Assembly: GCF_002014765.1 (NCBI RefSeq)
Contig: NZ_MUYT01000009.1
Location: forward strand, 51,574-115,573
Direction of reading: 5' to 3'
From: Lwoffella lincolnii
Lineage (GTDB): Bacteria > Pseudomonadota > Gammaproteobacteria > Pseudomonadales > Moraxellaceae
DNA length: 64,000 nucleotides
The position numbers and the translations under genes are program-made. Of this stretch, positions 18,401 to 27,412 are shown in pieces. Below the pieces are notes generated by a model. The model had not been told where the DNA came from and searched no databases. It saw only the letters and a program-made list of their open reading frames with translations. Each line of letters begins with the position of its first letter. The stretch's first letter is position 1.

Positions 18401-18790
18401 CAGCAGGCAGATAATTTGGCACAAATATCGTCTGGCACATCGCTTAGTCCTGTGTATCAGCAAGTATTTTTAGATGGTGGCATGGGGGTGCGACAATGGC
18501 GACTGTGGCACACGTGGTGTTCTGAGCAGTCGCTTGTGTCGTCACATTTCACATCATCGCCCACATCATCGCCCACATCATCACCTGCATCTGCTCTTTG
18601 GCTGTTGTCTCACCATAGCCCATTACCCAGTTTGATGAATGATGACCATCTGATAAATGAGCTACAAGACAGAATGGGCAAGCCTGATGCGGTGCGATTG
18701 TCTGATTCGTCCGAACAAAAATCTGCACAATCCCAGCAGTGGCTATGGCAGATGACCAGCCTACTTAACAAGATTAATAATCAAAATTAA
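15452..18790 (+). CDS. comEC: DNA internalisation protein ComEC/Rec2
   Basis: Membrane channel that carries one DNA strand across the inner membrane in natural transformation. Order of parts: N-terminal spans, a soluble OB-like region (about 110-400), the Competence domain with SGISHLLAISGTH at about 433-445 and multiple spans to about 730, then a C-terminal soluble part. At 1112 residues it is much longer than the usual 750-850. The excess comes from repeat-bearing linkers (15977-16030, 16126-16152, 18210-18256). The C-terminal part lacks the HxHxDH metal site of the metallo-beta-lactamase domain, so it should not cut DNA. Confidence 0.9.
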   Translation: MKIWLWSLLLMVWLLVLLESLSSQWIDLKDTVLSQMAMSGMWYVFCYVLLILAWQLWRFGQSHQRKQQFRQGQFKQLQLKQPVKQPVNPSHLTVGNKNSNGLVTMVNVISVMLLFIGISLHGLLQYHSHTANQLTQMVQVIAHIRIDGLSDGVADTRYQSHYAQTATIVHAMPLSAQATSTQAISTQATSTQPTGVSSQEGMAKTAHVSFIANPYHHNDHSQPADIDTDIDTDIINDAATDISIKTEAHLNAPMNTLVGSQVLISAMNQSLANGQIEALFVSQPSKTSTGQPTIRQVPLDSLVDGQELIVPLLLQPLPNHQSKQVGFNGHRWLTTRGIQAQAKWLPMNNHQWHEQAQMMYQMMPHVKTHAVASNTLWQQMMGRLTLLRWQLRQHFMQFDASTPAQQQAQAVALSLLTGDRALINKSTKHLYQLSGISHLLAISGTHVLFLAIVFASVAMAGIERFAVGAYDHMPRWQWRWGLTVGMAALYALFTGFDVPAARTLWMLLAVGIARWLLLPISGLQVVMLVAAVMVWFNPLVLWQAGFWLSFMAVMLLIGYEQAFMANIKSTSGDNFSANNNDGDNKAKTFQQLKQFVLLQLWIFVTLLPLSLWIFGKVSLWGVLVNMFAIGLYGWVIVPCNLLAGLLYLLSPTLANMLWAGVIGLLTHLHDSLAWITGANIGDGESDAMSSAWLYYDVSLGVLVLVILALWLVVFFKGHHGLRAWTCLPLSAIVMLTVFPNVFLSSKTLTSLSVIQTDDRQQKSDPAILTLLALGENMNRQGVRASLLHIPKNQNYDVQNWLILSQVNQKDIALKDLQKTTNNALLNKDWPNKQRHHVTNDTLMNGLKENLAAKRITRLTGIIVQNPDKQLAMLTARLSHDIPVQYWWQAGNGAFLRQLTQLEPTATSPISCQVQMPNNNALNSNALNSNALNNNGFVSTAIQAVSGFAKIDDPSVWTCSLLLKFETGIVVQSEYPTHMLSGGKQQADNLAQISSGTSLSPVYQQVFLDGGMGVRQWRLWHTWCSEQSLVSSHFTSSPTSSPTSSPASALWLLSHHSPLPSLMNDDHLINELQDRMGKPDAVRLSDSSEQKSAQSQQWLWQMTSLLNKINNQN
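15977..16030 (+). repeat. 15-bp in-frame tandem repeat in comEC
   Basis: Three imperfect copies of CAAGCAACATCTACT encode a Gln-Ala-Thr-Ser-Thr tract in the linker before the channel domain. Confidence 0.8.
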
Positions 18791-18941
18791 AGACAAACAT
18801 GAAAAACAAACATTAAAAATAAGCATCAAAAAAACTTAAAAAAACCAAAAAATTCCCAAGCAAGGCTTGGTAATGTAAATCATACAAACATTCAGCACAT
18901 TGGTCATGCTCAATGTTACAATATGCCGTTATTTTTTTGTA

Positions 18942-18973
18942 TTAAGTGTTTCTTGTGTTAAGTGTTTCTTGTG
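18942..18973. repeat. 16-bp tandem duplication upstream of sppA
   Basis: TTAAGTGTTTCTTGTG occurs twice exactly, with part of a third copy, about 40-70 bp before sppA. Confidence 0.9.
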
Positions 18974-19010
18974 TTAAGAATTTATTGATTGTAAAAAAAT
19001 AGGAAACGGT

Positions 19011-20057
19011 ATGAACTGGCCGCCAGACCCAAACAAAAAAGCAACCAACCAACCTGTCATCAGCTCACAAATGGCACACGAGCCGACAGGACAGGAATGG
19101 AAATTACTTGAAAAAACCCTAATGGCAAGCATCGAAGAACAACGCCGAGCTCGCCGTTGGAATATATTTTTTAAGCTATTAACTTTTGGCTATTTGATTT
19201 TGATATTTTTAATCATGGGGCGTGGATGTGCCACCCAGCCAGGTGGTGGCTTAGAAGCGGTGAGTACCACCGAACCACATTTGGCGGTGGTGGATGTGCA
19301 AGGGACAATCAGTGCAAGCTCTGATGCCAATGCCGAAGATGTCAGCGATGCTCTCAGACAAGCTTTTAGTACTGAAAGTGCCAAAGCAGTGGCATTAAAC
19401 ATCAATTCACCCGGTGGCTCACCTGTACAATCTGATGAAATTTGGCAAACCATGATGGACTTGCGTCAAGAATACCCTGACAAAAAACTCTATGCCGTCA
19501 TTGGTGATATTGGGGCATCAGGTGCGTATTATATCGCTTCTGCCGCTGATGAAATTTATGTGAATCCATCAAGTTTGGTCGGTTCTATCGGGGTTATCAT
19601 GCCTAACTATGACATTCAAGGTTTAATGGATAAAATGGGTGTCAAAGACCGCACCCTGCACGCAGGCGAGTATAAAGACATTTTAAGCTTAAGCCGTCCG
19701 ATGACCGAGTTTGAACAACAACACATCAATGGCGTACTTGCCAATACGCATCAACACTTTATTGACGCAGTCAAGCAAGGTCGTGGTGAGCGACTCAAAA
19801 ATCCTGAAGAAAATCAGCTATTTTCAGGGTTATTTTGGACAGGTGAGCAAGCCATTGCTTTAGGACTGGCGGATAAAAAGGGCGGTCTGTCTCAGCTGGA
19901 AAAACAGCTTGAGCTAGACACCACAGTCAATTACACCCCCATTGACCCCATGCGTGCATTTTTGGACCATTTTGCAGTAAAAATGGGTTCAGGACTGGGC
20001 AGTGCTTTAAATCTAAAAATCTTGCCACAAGAGCAAAACCAAACTGAGCTAAGGTAA
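19011..20057 (+). CDS. sppA: Signal peptide peptidase SppA, S49 family
   Basis: Membrane-bound serine protease that degrades signal peptides after cleavage. 348 residues, the short single-domain form. One membrane span at about 60-78 is followed by the S49 fold. The nucleophile lies in GASGAYYIAS (about residue 170) and the general-base Lys in AGEYKDI (about 221), a Ser-Lys dyad. Start ATG with AGGAAA upstream. Confidence 0.92.
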   Translation: MNWPPDPNKKATNQPVISSQMAHEPTGQEWKLLEKTLMASIEEQRRARRWNIFFKLLTFGYLILIFLIMGRGCATQPGGGLEAVSTTEPHLAVVDVQGTISASSDANAEDVSDALRQAFSTESAKAVALNINSPGGSPVQSDEIWQTMMDLRQEYPDKKLYAVIGDIGASGAYYIASAADEIYVNPSSLVGSIGVIMPNYDIQGLMDKMGVKDRTLHAGEYKDILSLSRPMTEFEQQHINGVLANTHQHFIDAVKQGRGERLKNPEENQLFSGLFWTGEQAIALGLADKKGGLSQLEKQLELDTTVNYTPIDPMRAFLDHFAVKMGSGLGSALNLKILPQEQNQTELR

Positions 20058-20133
20058 GCATGAGCTAAAGTAAGCATAAGGCAGCTTGCCAATTGCCAGT
20101 TATCAATGATTTAAATGGCCATCAAGGGAATTT

Positions 20134-21336
20134 ATGCTAACAGAGCAATCAGTAGAACACCCTAATTTGCAAACCAATCCACAACAAAAGGGGCAAAAAA
20201 ATACGTTTGCCCCGACTCTATATCACCCTAAAACATATCACCCTAAAACCTTGCATCACCCTAAAAAATGCCAAGCCAATGCAACAGATGGCAGTTGTTT
20301 TGATATGGGTGATGCTGATGCCATTAGCAAGTCAGCAAACCACGCACCACAAAACTGCGCCTCTCAACCGTGCGTCTCTCAACTGACAGGCAAGCCCATT
20401 TTGCACTTCACCCATGCCAATGGCATTCCTAGCCAAGTATATGAGCCGTTGTTTGAGATTTGGTCAGAGCATTTTACCGTGGTGTATATTCCCCATTTTG
20501 CGGCCACAGCTGGTTATGCGGTGGACAACCATTGGCAAAACCTCACCCAACAAATCATCGACAGCGTGGCTTCGGCATGTCGCACCCATGGCGTTCGCCA
20601 AGTGGTGGCTGTTGGGCATTCGCTTGGCTCTTTGTGTACATTAAAGGCAGTGTACCAAGCTCCAGAACAGTTTGCTCAAGCGGTGTTGATGGACCCACCT
20701 TTGATTTATGGACATAAAAGCTTGGCGTGGCATCTTGCTAAGCAAGCTGATAAAGTCTTGCTGTGTCTTGATGACCATAGGCGACTTGCCATCGCCACAC
20801 TTGCCACCACCACAACTGACACAACCAACACGCATGGGTTGGTTTTGAGCTGGGCAGAGAGTTGGTTAAAAAAAATACCCAAACCTTATCACTTTATGGA
20901 CAAACTATCACCGTCAGGTTTGTCAAAACGGCGGCGAGATGTGTGGGCAAGCCGTGATGATGCACGCCAATCACTTAAAGATAACCCATTTTTTAGTGCC
21001 TTTGACCCCATGTGTTTTGATAATTATATTCAGTACGGTCTGACAGACACTTTTGATGGACAAGTCACTTTAACCATACCAAAAGCCAATGAAGTGGCGG
21101 TATTTCGCTCCAACCCATCGTGGTTTTGGCTCACGCCCAATCATGCCCCAAATCGAGCGGTGAGTATTTTAGCAGGAGAAGACAGCCCTTTTGTTAAAAA
21201 TCATTTTTATCAAAAACTACAACAACGTCTTGGCATTGTCCATGAATTGACTCAAGGAGGGCATATGTTTCCACTGATGTATCCAACCGCCACCGCTGTC
21301 AAGGTGCTTGACATCATCGCCAAACAAGGTGCTTAA
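20134..21336 (+). CDS. Alpha/beta hydrolase
   Basis: 400 residues. The fold starts near residue 88 (ILHFTHANGIPSQVYEPLFE); the nucleophile elbow is VGHSLGS and the late GGHMFPL supplies the catalytic His. HxNGxPS-type hydrolases of this sort are frequent in Moraxellaceae, but the substrate is unknown. The first 85 residues are low-complexity and hold a YHPKT tandem repeat encoded by two 15-bp copies at 20221-20250. RBS AAGGGAA precedes the ATG. Confidence 0.8.
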   Translation: MLTEQSVEHPNLQTNPQQKGQKNTFAPTLYHPKTYHPKTLHHPKKCQANATDGSCFDMGDADAISKSANHAPQNCASQPCVSQLTGKPILHFTHANGIPSQVYEPLFEIWSEHFTVVYIPHFAATAGYAVDNHWQNLTQQIIDSVASACRTHGVRQVVAVGHSLGSLCTLKAVYQAPEQFAQAVLMDPPLIYGHKSLAWHLAKQADKVLLCLDDHRRLAIATLATTTTDTTNTHGLVLSWAESWLKKIPKPYHFMDKLSPSGLSKRRRDVWASRDDARQSLKDNPFFSAFDPMCFDNYIQYGLTDTFDGQVTLTIPKANEVAVFRSNPSWFWLTPNHAPNRAVSILAGEDSPFVKNHFYQKLQQRLGIVHELTQGGHMFPLMYPTATAVKVLDIIAKQGA

Positions 21337-21521
21337 TATCATCATCAAATGACCATCAATGCCATCACATGAGTGTGTCATACTTTTTTGGTCATGCTCT
21401 TTTGGTCATGGTTTTGTGGTTATGGTTTTCAATGTCAGTTTAAATATTTGCCAAACATAATCATCGCAACTGCTGGCTTGCTCAGCGGCCTTTTTTTAAT
21501 TGAATTTGCTTGAGTTTGCCC

Positions 21522-22337
21522 ATGCCTCACCAACCAAAGCCCCACCAGCCAAAATCAATCACTCAGCGTCTTATTTGGCCAAATTGGGCAACATTTTTTG
21601 CCCTGCCCAAACTATATGGTAAAACCACCAGTGCATTTTTATTGCTATTTTTGTTGTTGGCATTCTTTGTGGTGCAACTCATCAGTGTGGTTTTGGCATT
21701 GCCGTTTTTGCCCGATGAACTTACCACAAGTCATGTGGATATTTTTATTAAGTTTTTAATGGCAGCGGATAATGGCACGACGTTGGCGGTTTCGGTGGTG
21801 TTTAATGCCATTTTTTTAATTGGGCTATGCTGGCTGACCATCAAAGCCCAAGGGGGTGATGTGGGGCATTTTTTATCTCTTAATCATCTGCCAAAGTGGC
21901 GTTGGGTAGGCATGTTTGTCAGTGTGTTGATGGTGTTTGTGCTGATAAGTGAGACATTCAGTCAATGGCTTGGAATAGATGCCCTTGAATTTATGCGTCC
22001 CTTGTATGACAGTGCCAATCCTAAATGGTTGCTAATCTTATCGGTTACTGTGCTTGCCCCCATTTATGAAGAAGTGCTGTTTCGTGGGGTAATGTGGTCG
22101 TTAGTCGCTCAGCAATTTGCCAAGCCAGTGCATGCGTTTTGCACAGCAAGCTTGGTCAGCAGTGTGCTGTTTGCTGTGGTGCATTTGCAATATGATGTGT
22201 ATGGTATGGTAACCATTTTTATGCTTGCCTTGCTATTTAGTTTGGCCAGAGTGATGTCCGCCAGCTTATGGTTGCCGATTTTATTGCATATTTGTAACAA
22301 TAGCCTGAGCATGTATCAATTGACACACAGCTTATAA
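21522..22337 (+). CDS. CPBP family intramembrane glutamic protease
   Basis: About 271 residues with several membrane spans and the Abi/CPBP motifs: motif 1 EEVLFRG (glutamate pair and Arg), motif 2 in SSVLFAVVH with the catalytic His, and motif 3 HICNN near the C-terminus. Members cleave within or beside membranes; in bacteria their substrates are seldom known. The frame also opens at a TTG at 21510; the ATG at 21522 is preferred. A bidirectional terminator follows. Confidence 0.88.
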   Translation: MPHQPKPHQPKSITQRLIWPNWATFFALPKLYGKTTSAFLLLFLLLAFFVVQLISVVLALPFLPDELTTSHVDIFIKFLMAADNGTTLAVSVVFNAIFLIGLCWLTIKAQGGDVGHFLSLNHLPKWRWVGMFVSVLMVFVLISETFSQWLGIDALEFMRPLYDSANPKWLLILSVTVLAPIYEEVLFRGVMWSLVAQQFAKPVHAFCTASLVSSVLFAVVHLQYDVYGMVTIFMLALLFSLARVMSASLWLPILLHICNNSLSMYQLTHSL

Positions 22338-22345
22338 GCTGCCAT

Positions 22346-22379
22346 AAAAAATCCCCCATCAACCGATAAGGGATTTTTT
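22346..22379. terminator. Bidirectional Rho-independent terminator
   Basis: Ten-bp arms AAAAAATCCC and GGGATTTTTT separated by 14 nt. It serves the CPBP gene on the plus strand and the symporter gene on the minus strand. Confidence 0.85.
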
Positions 22380-22441
22380 GTGAACTTAACCGTTTGAGTT
22401 GTCTTAATGTCAATCTTTTAATATCAATCTCTTAGTGCCAA

Positions 22442-23950
22442 TCACTGGCGATTGCGGTTACGCTCTTCCCAATAAGGGGCATTTTTGATGCCGAATTTAG
22501 CAGGGTCAAAGGTGAAATGCTTCACACCTGCTTTTAATTGGGACTCATAATCTTTTAAGATGTCCATGGCAGGGCGTGCCACAAAGAAAATAATCAAAAT
22601 ACCCACAATATTTAACCACGCCATCAGACCAACGCCCACATCGCCCATGCCCCAAATGTAGCCAGCACTGTTTAGACCACCATAGGCGACCATCATCATG
22701 ATGAGGATTTTGACCAACATCAAGCCACTTTTATGAGCCGAACGACCCAAAAAGCGTGTCAAATAGGTGATGTTCACTTCAGCGATGTAGTAATAAGCCA
22801 AAATGGTGGTGAACGCAAAGAAAAAGATGGCAATGGCAACAAACGTATTACCAAATGTGCCAAAAGAGGCTTCCATTGCCAGCTGAGTAAAAGCAGGCGA
22901 GTTGATTTCAGTGTTGGTATCCACATGTTGAACAATAAAATTACCGCTCTCAAGCGTGCCTTGAATGTTATAAGTGTTCATGGTCAAAATCATAAATGCG
23001 GTGGCAGAACACACCAATAAGGTATCCACATACACCGAAAATGCCTGTACCAACCCTTGTTGTGCAGGGTGGTCAACCTCAGCAGCACCAGCAGCGTGTG
23101 GACCTGTGCCTTGCCCTGCTTCGTTAGAGTAGATGCCACGCTTGACCCCCCAACCAATGGCAGCACCAAACCCTGCTTGTGCCGTGAACGCATCGCTGAT
23201 GATGCTGCCAAATACAGTGGGTATCATATGAAAATTCATCACCATGATGATAAGGGCAAGGGCGATATAGCCAAGTGCCATAAAGGGAACAACAAATTCA
23301 GTAAAGTTAGCAATGCGTTTGATGCCACCAAAGATGATGACTCCCAATACCAACAAAATCACCCCCAACGCCATTAAGCGTATTGTGCCAACATCATTGC
23401 CCATGATTGTCATCATCGTGCCATCGCCCATGACTTGAGTCACCGCATTCACCACACCGTTGGCTTGCACCCCCGGTAAAAAGATGCCACAAGAGATGAT
23501 GGACGCAATGGCAAATAAAACACCGTACCACTTCTGCCCCAATGCCCTTTCAAAATAATACGCAGGACCCCCACGGTACTGTCCTGTCAGCTCGTCTTTT
23601 TCTTTATAAATCTGTGCCAACGTGGATTCAGCATAGGCGGTTGATGCACCCAAAAATGCCACTATCCACATCCAAAACACCGCACCTGGACCACCAAAAC
23701 CAATGGCAGCAGCAACCCCAGCGATATTGCCCATGCCCACACGACCAGCAAGTGATACCGCCAATGCTTGAAACGATGAAATGCCCGAAGAGCTTGACTG
23801 GCCGCTAAACAATAAGCGAAGCATCTCACCAAACAAGCGAACTTGGACAAATCTGGTTAAAATAGAATAAAACAGACCAGCGCCCAAGCAAAGATAAATC
23901 AAAGCTGGACTCCAGATGATGCCATTTAAGGCATTGATTAAACCTTCCAT
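22442..23950 (-). CDS. Alanine/glycine:sodium symporter, AGCS family
   Basis: 502 residues with about 10-11 membrane spans and AGCS signatures: the N-terminal MEGLINALNGIIWSP, FQALAVSLAGRVGMGNIAGVA and GGPGAVFWMW, and the YSNEAGQGTGPHAAGAAE loop. Imports alanine or glycine with sodium. A longer frame runs to 24016, but the ATG at 23950 has AAGGA 8 nt upstream and gives the normal N-terminus. Confidence 0.93.
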   Translation of the reverse strand: MEGLINALNGIIWSPALIYLCLGAGLFYSILTRFVQVRLFGEMLRLLFSGQSSSSGISSFQALAVSLAGRVGMGNIAGVAAAIGFGGPGAVFWMWIVAFLGASTAYAESTLAQIYKEKDELTGQYRGGPAYYFERALGQKWYGVLFAIASIISCGIFLPGVQANGVVNAVTQVMGDGTMMTIMGNDVGTIRLMALGVILLVLGVIIFGGIKRIANFTEFVVPFMALGYIALALIIMVMNFHMIPTVFGSIISDAFTAQAGFGAAIGWGVKRGIYSNEAGQGTGPHAAGAAEVDHPAQQGLVQAFSVYVDTLLVCSATAFMILTMNTYNIQGTLESGNFIVQHVDTNTEINSPAFTQLAMEASFGTFGNTFVAIAIFFFAFTTILAYYYIAEVNITYLTRFLGRSAHKSGLMLVKILIMMMVAYGGLNSAGYIWGMGDVGVGLMAWLNIVGILIIFFVARPAMDILKDYESQLKAGVKHFTFDPAKFGIKNAPYWEERNRNRQ

Positions 23951-24188
23951 AATTGATGTCCTTATCTGATAAGGTTGATTGAATCGACATTTGCCAACGT
24001 ATTGATGACGTATCACTGACGTATTGTTATTGACAAACCAACGTATTGACAGAACATAAACACAGTTAACTTATGATGGGTTATGTAACCATACGTAACA
24101 GCAATGTGCCATAAAATCGCATAAATTACCAGCACTAATTACAACTCATGAATAAAAAAATGTCATGAATGCGTGTGCTTTTGTGCTT

Positions 24189-24232
24189 TTTTGTGTTTAT
24201 CGCATTGTAATTTTGTGTTTATCGCATTGTAA
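24189..24232. repeat. 22-bp tandem duplication upstream of lemA
   Basis: A unit containing GTGTTTATCGCATTGTAA occurs twice exactly, between the symporter and lemA promoters. Confidence 0.9.
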
Positions 24233-24346
24233 ATAGGGCATTGGGTCAGCATAATAGCATCAATCAATCGATACTAAATTGATGGTATTATGGTATTTAA
24301 GCCCATGGATTTGTTTGGTCTATGGCTTTGTTTGGGAGCAACCTTA

Positions 24347-25000
24347 ATGTTAAACAACATGTTAAACCACCATATGTATAAAACATTGTCTTTAAAATCT
24401 GTGTCTTTAAAATCTGTGTTCATGGCGACTGTGTTGGCTGTGTCCACCGTGGGCATGTCTGGCTGTGGCTATAACCAACTACAAGCCCAAGATGAGCAAG
24501 TGGCAGCGTCTTGGTCAGAAGTGGTCAATCAATATCAACGCCGTGCCGACCTTGTGCCTAACTTAGTAAACGTGGTCAAACAATACGCCGACCAAGAGCA
24601 AGAAATATTTACCCAAGTGGCAGAAGCTCGCTCAAAAGCAGGCAGCATCCAAATTACCCCAGAAGTGTTAAATAATCCACAAGCCTTACAACAATACCAA
24701 GAATCTCAAGCTCAAATGGGCAGTGCGTTGTCTCGCCTAATGGCAGTGTCTGAGCAGTACCCAGCACTCAAATCTGATGCCTTATTCCAAGACTTACAAG
24801 CACAACTTGAAGGCACAGAAAACCGCATCACCGTCGCCCGCAACAATTATATCCAAGAAGTGCAAGGCTATAACACCATGGTGCGTCAATTCCCCAGCAA
24901 CATCACCGCTAAAGTCTTTGGCATGGACACCAAACCCAACTTCACTGTGGATAATGAAAAGCAAATCTCCACCGCTCCGAGTGTCAATTTTGGTGACTGA
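24347..25000 (+). CDS. LemA family protein
   Basis: 217 residues. A signal-like hydrophobic stretch ends in MSGCG, resembling a lipobox, so it may be a lipoprotein. The LemA domain follows with EVVNQYQRRADLVPNLVNVVK and the extended helices of the family. The role of LemA proteins is unknown; they usually lie beside TPM-domain genes, as here. The ATG at 24347 has GGGAG 8 nt upstream. The frame is open to 24290, and an ATG at 24374 is also possible. A 15-bp tandem duplication (24389-24418) in the signal region gives the repeated SLKSV. Confidence 0.88.
   Translation: MLNNMLNHHMYKTLSLKSVSLKSVFMATVLAVSTVGMSGCGYNQLQAQDEQVAASWSEVVNQYQRRADLVPNLVNVVKQYADQEQEIFTQVAEARSKAGSIQITPEVLNNPQALQQYQESQAQMGSALSRLMAVSEQYPALKSDALFQDLQAQLEGTENRITVARNNYIQEVQGYNTMVRQFPSNITAKVFGMDTKPNFTVDNEKQISTAPSVNFGD
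24389..24418 (+). repeat. 15-bp in-frame tandem duplication in lemA signal region
   Basis: TCTTTAAAATCTGTG occurs twice exactly and encodes SLKSV twice. Confidence 0.9.
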
Positions 25001-25178
25001 TTGGCAGACCAATTTGGTGGATAATGACATTTGATGGGTAGTAACATTTGATGGGGGTAATATTTGGTGGATAGCAAGTAGGTAGATAGTAAGTGGGTGG
25101 ATAAAATTTGCCCAATAATTGCCAAATAAGTGTTGATTAAAAAATGTATTGACTAAAAAAAGCGAAGGACCATCGATA

Positions 25179-26507
25179 ATGACTAAACGTGGGCAGACCC
25201 AATCAACCAAATCTCAAACCAAAACCGTCAGTGGAACACGGCGTTATTGTGGGTGGGGTGGGGGCTTGGGTGTTTTTGTTAAGAACCCTGGGGTTGCTCT
25301 GATGCCATGTGTCCTTAGCATGGGTTTCAGCGTGAGTATGCTAAGTTTAGGCAGTTTGGTGGCTTTAAGTCTGATTACTCCAACGTTGGCACACGCCCAA
25401 GATGACATTGCCATTGTCCAAGCCAACAGCCTTGAAAACAACGGCTTTGAAGATGATATGGTTACCATCGGTCAGGTCAGCAAACAAAACCAAGTGATTA
25501 ATGACGCTGTGTTGGGCAATGATGCCATTGGTAACGCCATCGGCACGGTTAGCGAAAGCTTTAGCAGACAATCGCAAGATAACACCACCCAAAGTAAAAC
25601 CACCAATATCAATACCGCCACAGTCAATCATGGCATACCCAGACAATCCACCGCTCAAGCGGTTGAATCAGACAAACTTATCTTAAACGAGCCTGTGGTT
25701 GACCAAGCCAACATATTATCGGCACAAGAAAAACAACATCTAAGTCAACGCTTACGTGGCATTTATCAGCAAGGATTGGCACAAGCCGCCATTGTCATTA
25801 TCCCCACCACCAACGGCACCCCAATGTTTAATTATGCGTTGCAAGTTGCCAATCGTTGGCAGTTGGGGGCAAAAGACACCGATGACGGACTGTTGATATT
25901 GGTGGCGATTAATGACCGTAATGTATATGTCTTATCTGGCTATGGGCTAGAAGGCGTTTTGCCTGATGCCATTAATAGTCGCATTATTCGTGAAGAGATT
26001 ACCCCCAGATTTAAGCAAAGTGATTATGCAGGTGGGTTAAATGCAGCCCTTGACCGTATCGAAGAGCGACTCACCACTGATCCAGACATTTTGGCCCAAG
26101 CTGATGAACTGGCTTCTCGACGTGAACAATCACAAAGTGGCGTATCTGGCATCAACCCAATCGTGTTGTTCATCATTGGACTGTTCGCTGGCAACATCGT
26201 GACGGGTATTTTTGGGCGGTTTTTGGGTTCTGGACTGATATCAGGTGGTTTTTTCTTTATTTCCATGGCATTGGGCGGTGGCTTTATTCTGTCACTGATT
26301 TTGGCCATTTTCCTATGGATATTTTTGATGGGCAATGGTCATCATGGTGGCGGTCGTGGCGGTCGTGGTGGTGGCACGCCCATCATTGTGCCAGGTGGTT
26401 TTGGTGGTGGCAGTGGTGGTGGTTTTGGCGGTGGTGGCTTTGGCTCAGGTGGTTTTGGTGGCGGCGGCGGTGGTTTTGGTGGTGGTGGGGCAGGTGGTTC
26501 TTGGTAA
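25179..26507 (+). CDS. TPM domain protein, YgcG type, secreted with membrane anchor
   Basis: 442 residues. A long N-terminal signal segment (about 40-65) ends in AHAQ. The TPM domain lies at about 170-290 with VDQANILSAQEKQHLSQRL and the GLLILVAINDRNVYV core. It is followed by two or three membrane spans (315-390) and a Gly-rich tail. The TPM fold was first seen in thylakoid and acid-phosphatase-like proteins; the bacterial function is unclear. The frame is open to 25149, but the ATG at 25179 has GAAGGA upstream and is preferred. Confidence 0.88.
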   Translation: MTKRGQTQSTKSQTKTVSGTRRYCGWGGGLGVFVKNPGVALMPCVLSMGFSVSMLSLGSLVALSLITPTLAHAQDDIAIVQANSLENNGFEDDMVTIGQVSKQNQVINDAVLGNDAIGNAIGTVSESFSRQSQDNTTQSKTTNINTATVNHGIPRQSTAQAVESDKLILNEPVVDQANILSAQEKQHLSQRLRGIYQQGLAQAAIVIIPTTNGTPMFNYALQVANRWQLGAKDTDDGLLILVAINDRNVYVLSGYGLEGVLPDAINSRIIREEITPRFKQSDYAGGLNAALDRIEERLTTDPDILAQADELASRREQSQSGVSGINPIVLFIIGLFAGNIVTGIFGRFLGSGLISGGFFFISMALGGGFILSLILAIFLWIFLMGNGHHGGGRGGRGGGTPIIVPGGFGGGSGGGFGGGGFGSGGFGGGGGGFGGGGAGGSW

Positions 26508-26583
26508 AATGCTACATTATAATTTAAAGCCCAATTTAAAGCTCAATCGTTCATATTAAGCTGTTCAAATTAAGCAAGGCAAA

Positions 26584-27162
26584 ATGACCATGACAATTCA
26601 GCAAAATCATCATATAGCCTCCCCCAACCAACGTGCAACAGCTGGGCAAGGTTTAACTCAGCCCAGTCTTGCACGTTGGTGGCGACAAGTGATATTTATC
26701 CCCATGTTACATGGTAAATGGCTCACCAATGACATAAAGGCTTACCTAAGCAAAAAAGTCACCGAAGCAGAAGTGGGTCATCGTGGTGAAGTGTTTCTCA
26801 TCATCGAAAATCACTTACCTGTCAACATGGCATATCGCAGTAATTGCCGAGAGCGAGCCATTGGCCTATTTAGCGAGTATCGAGTTTGGGACACCGAAGA
26901 AAACACAGGCGTATTGGTGTATGTCAATGTGTGTGAGCATGACTTAGAAATCGTTGCTGACCGTGGTATTAACGCCCATGTTGGTCCAACCGTATGGCAA
27001 GCAATGTGCGACAAAGCCATTGCAGGGCTTGCTAAAGGTGATGTGCAAAATAGTTTAAGCGAACTGCTCGATGAAATTGGGCATCTGCTCAGACAACATT
27101 ATCATCTTGAACATGACCCACAAGGTAATGAGCTGTCTGATATGGTGGTACATTTACGATAG
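26584..27162 (+). CDS. TPM domain protein, soluble paralogue
   Basis: 192 residues lacking a signal peptide. It matches the TPM region of the preceding gene: YLSKKVTEAEVGHRGEVFLIIENHLP and LVYVNVCEHDLEIVADRGIN, with an HVG segment near 140. It is the last gene of the lemA-TPM-TPM cluster, 76 nt after the first TPM gene. The arrangement of one anchored and one soluble TPM protein beside LemA is common in proteobacteria. Confidence 0.85.
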   Translation: MTMTIQQNHHIASPNQRATAGQGLTQPSLARWWRQVIFIPMLHGKWLTNDIKAYLSKKVTEAEVGHRGEVFLIIENHLPVNMAYRSNCRERAIGLFSEYRVWDTEENTGVLVYVNVCEHDLEIVADRGINAHVGPTVWQAMCDKAIAGLAKGDVQNSLSELLDEIGHLLRQHYHLEHDPQGNELSDMVVHLR

Positions 27163-27412
27163 GGGTTTTAACTTTTTAATAACCATTCCCTAAATCATTT
27201 TCCAATTTAATACCCCATTCTCAACTCTTTATAACTTATCGATTTTAAAAGGCTGAAAATTTAATGGCTTTTTAACCAAAAGTTATGAGCCTGGTATTTA
27301 TAAGACTTAAAAAAAAGAGTTGAAAATCAGATAGTTTAATAAATTGCATGGTAAAAACTTTGTGACACAGCAAAATTACTGCATGACAAGGCTATGATAA
27401 TTGTTGGTTATA

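Noticed and set aside
26315..26559. Trp-rich and Val-rich plus-strand frames near 26.4 kb
   Set aside because: They are alternative frames of the Gly-rich tail of the TPM protein.
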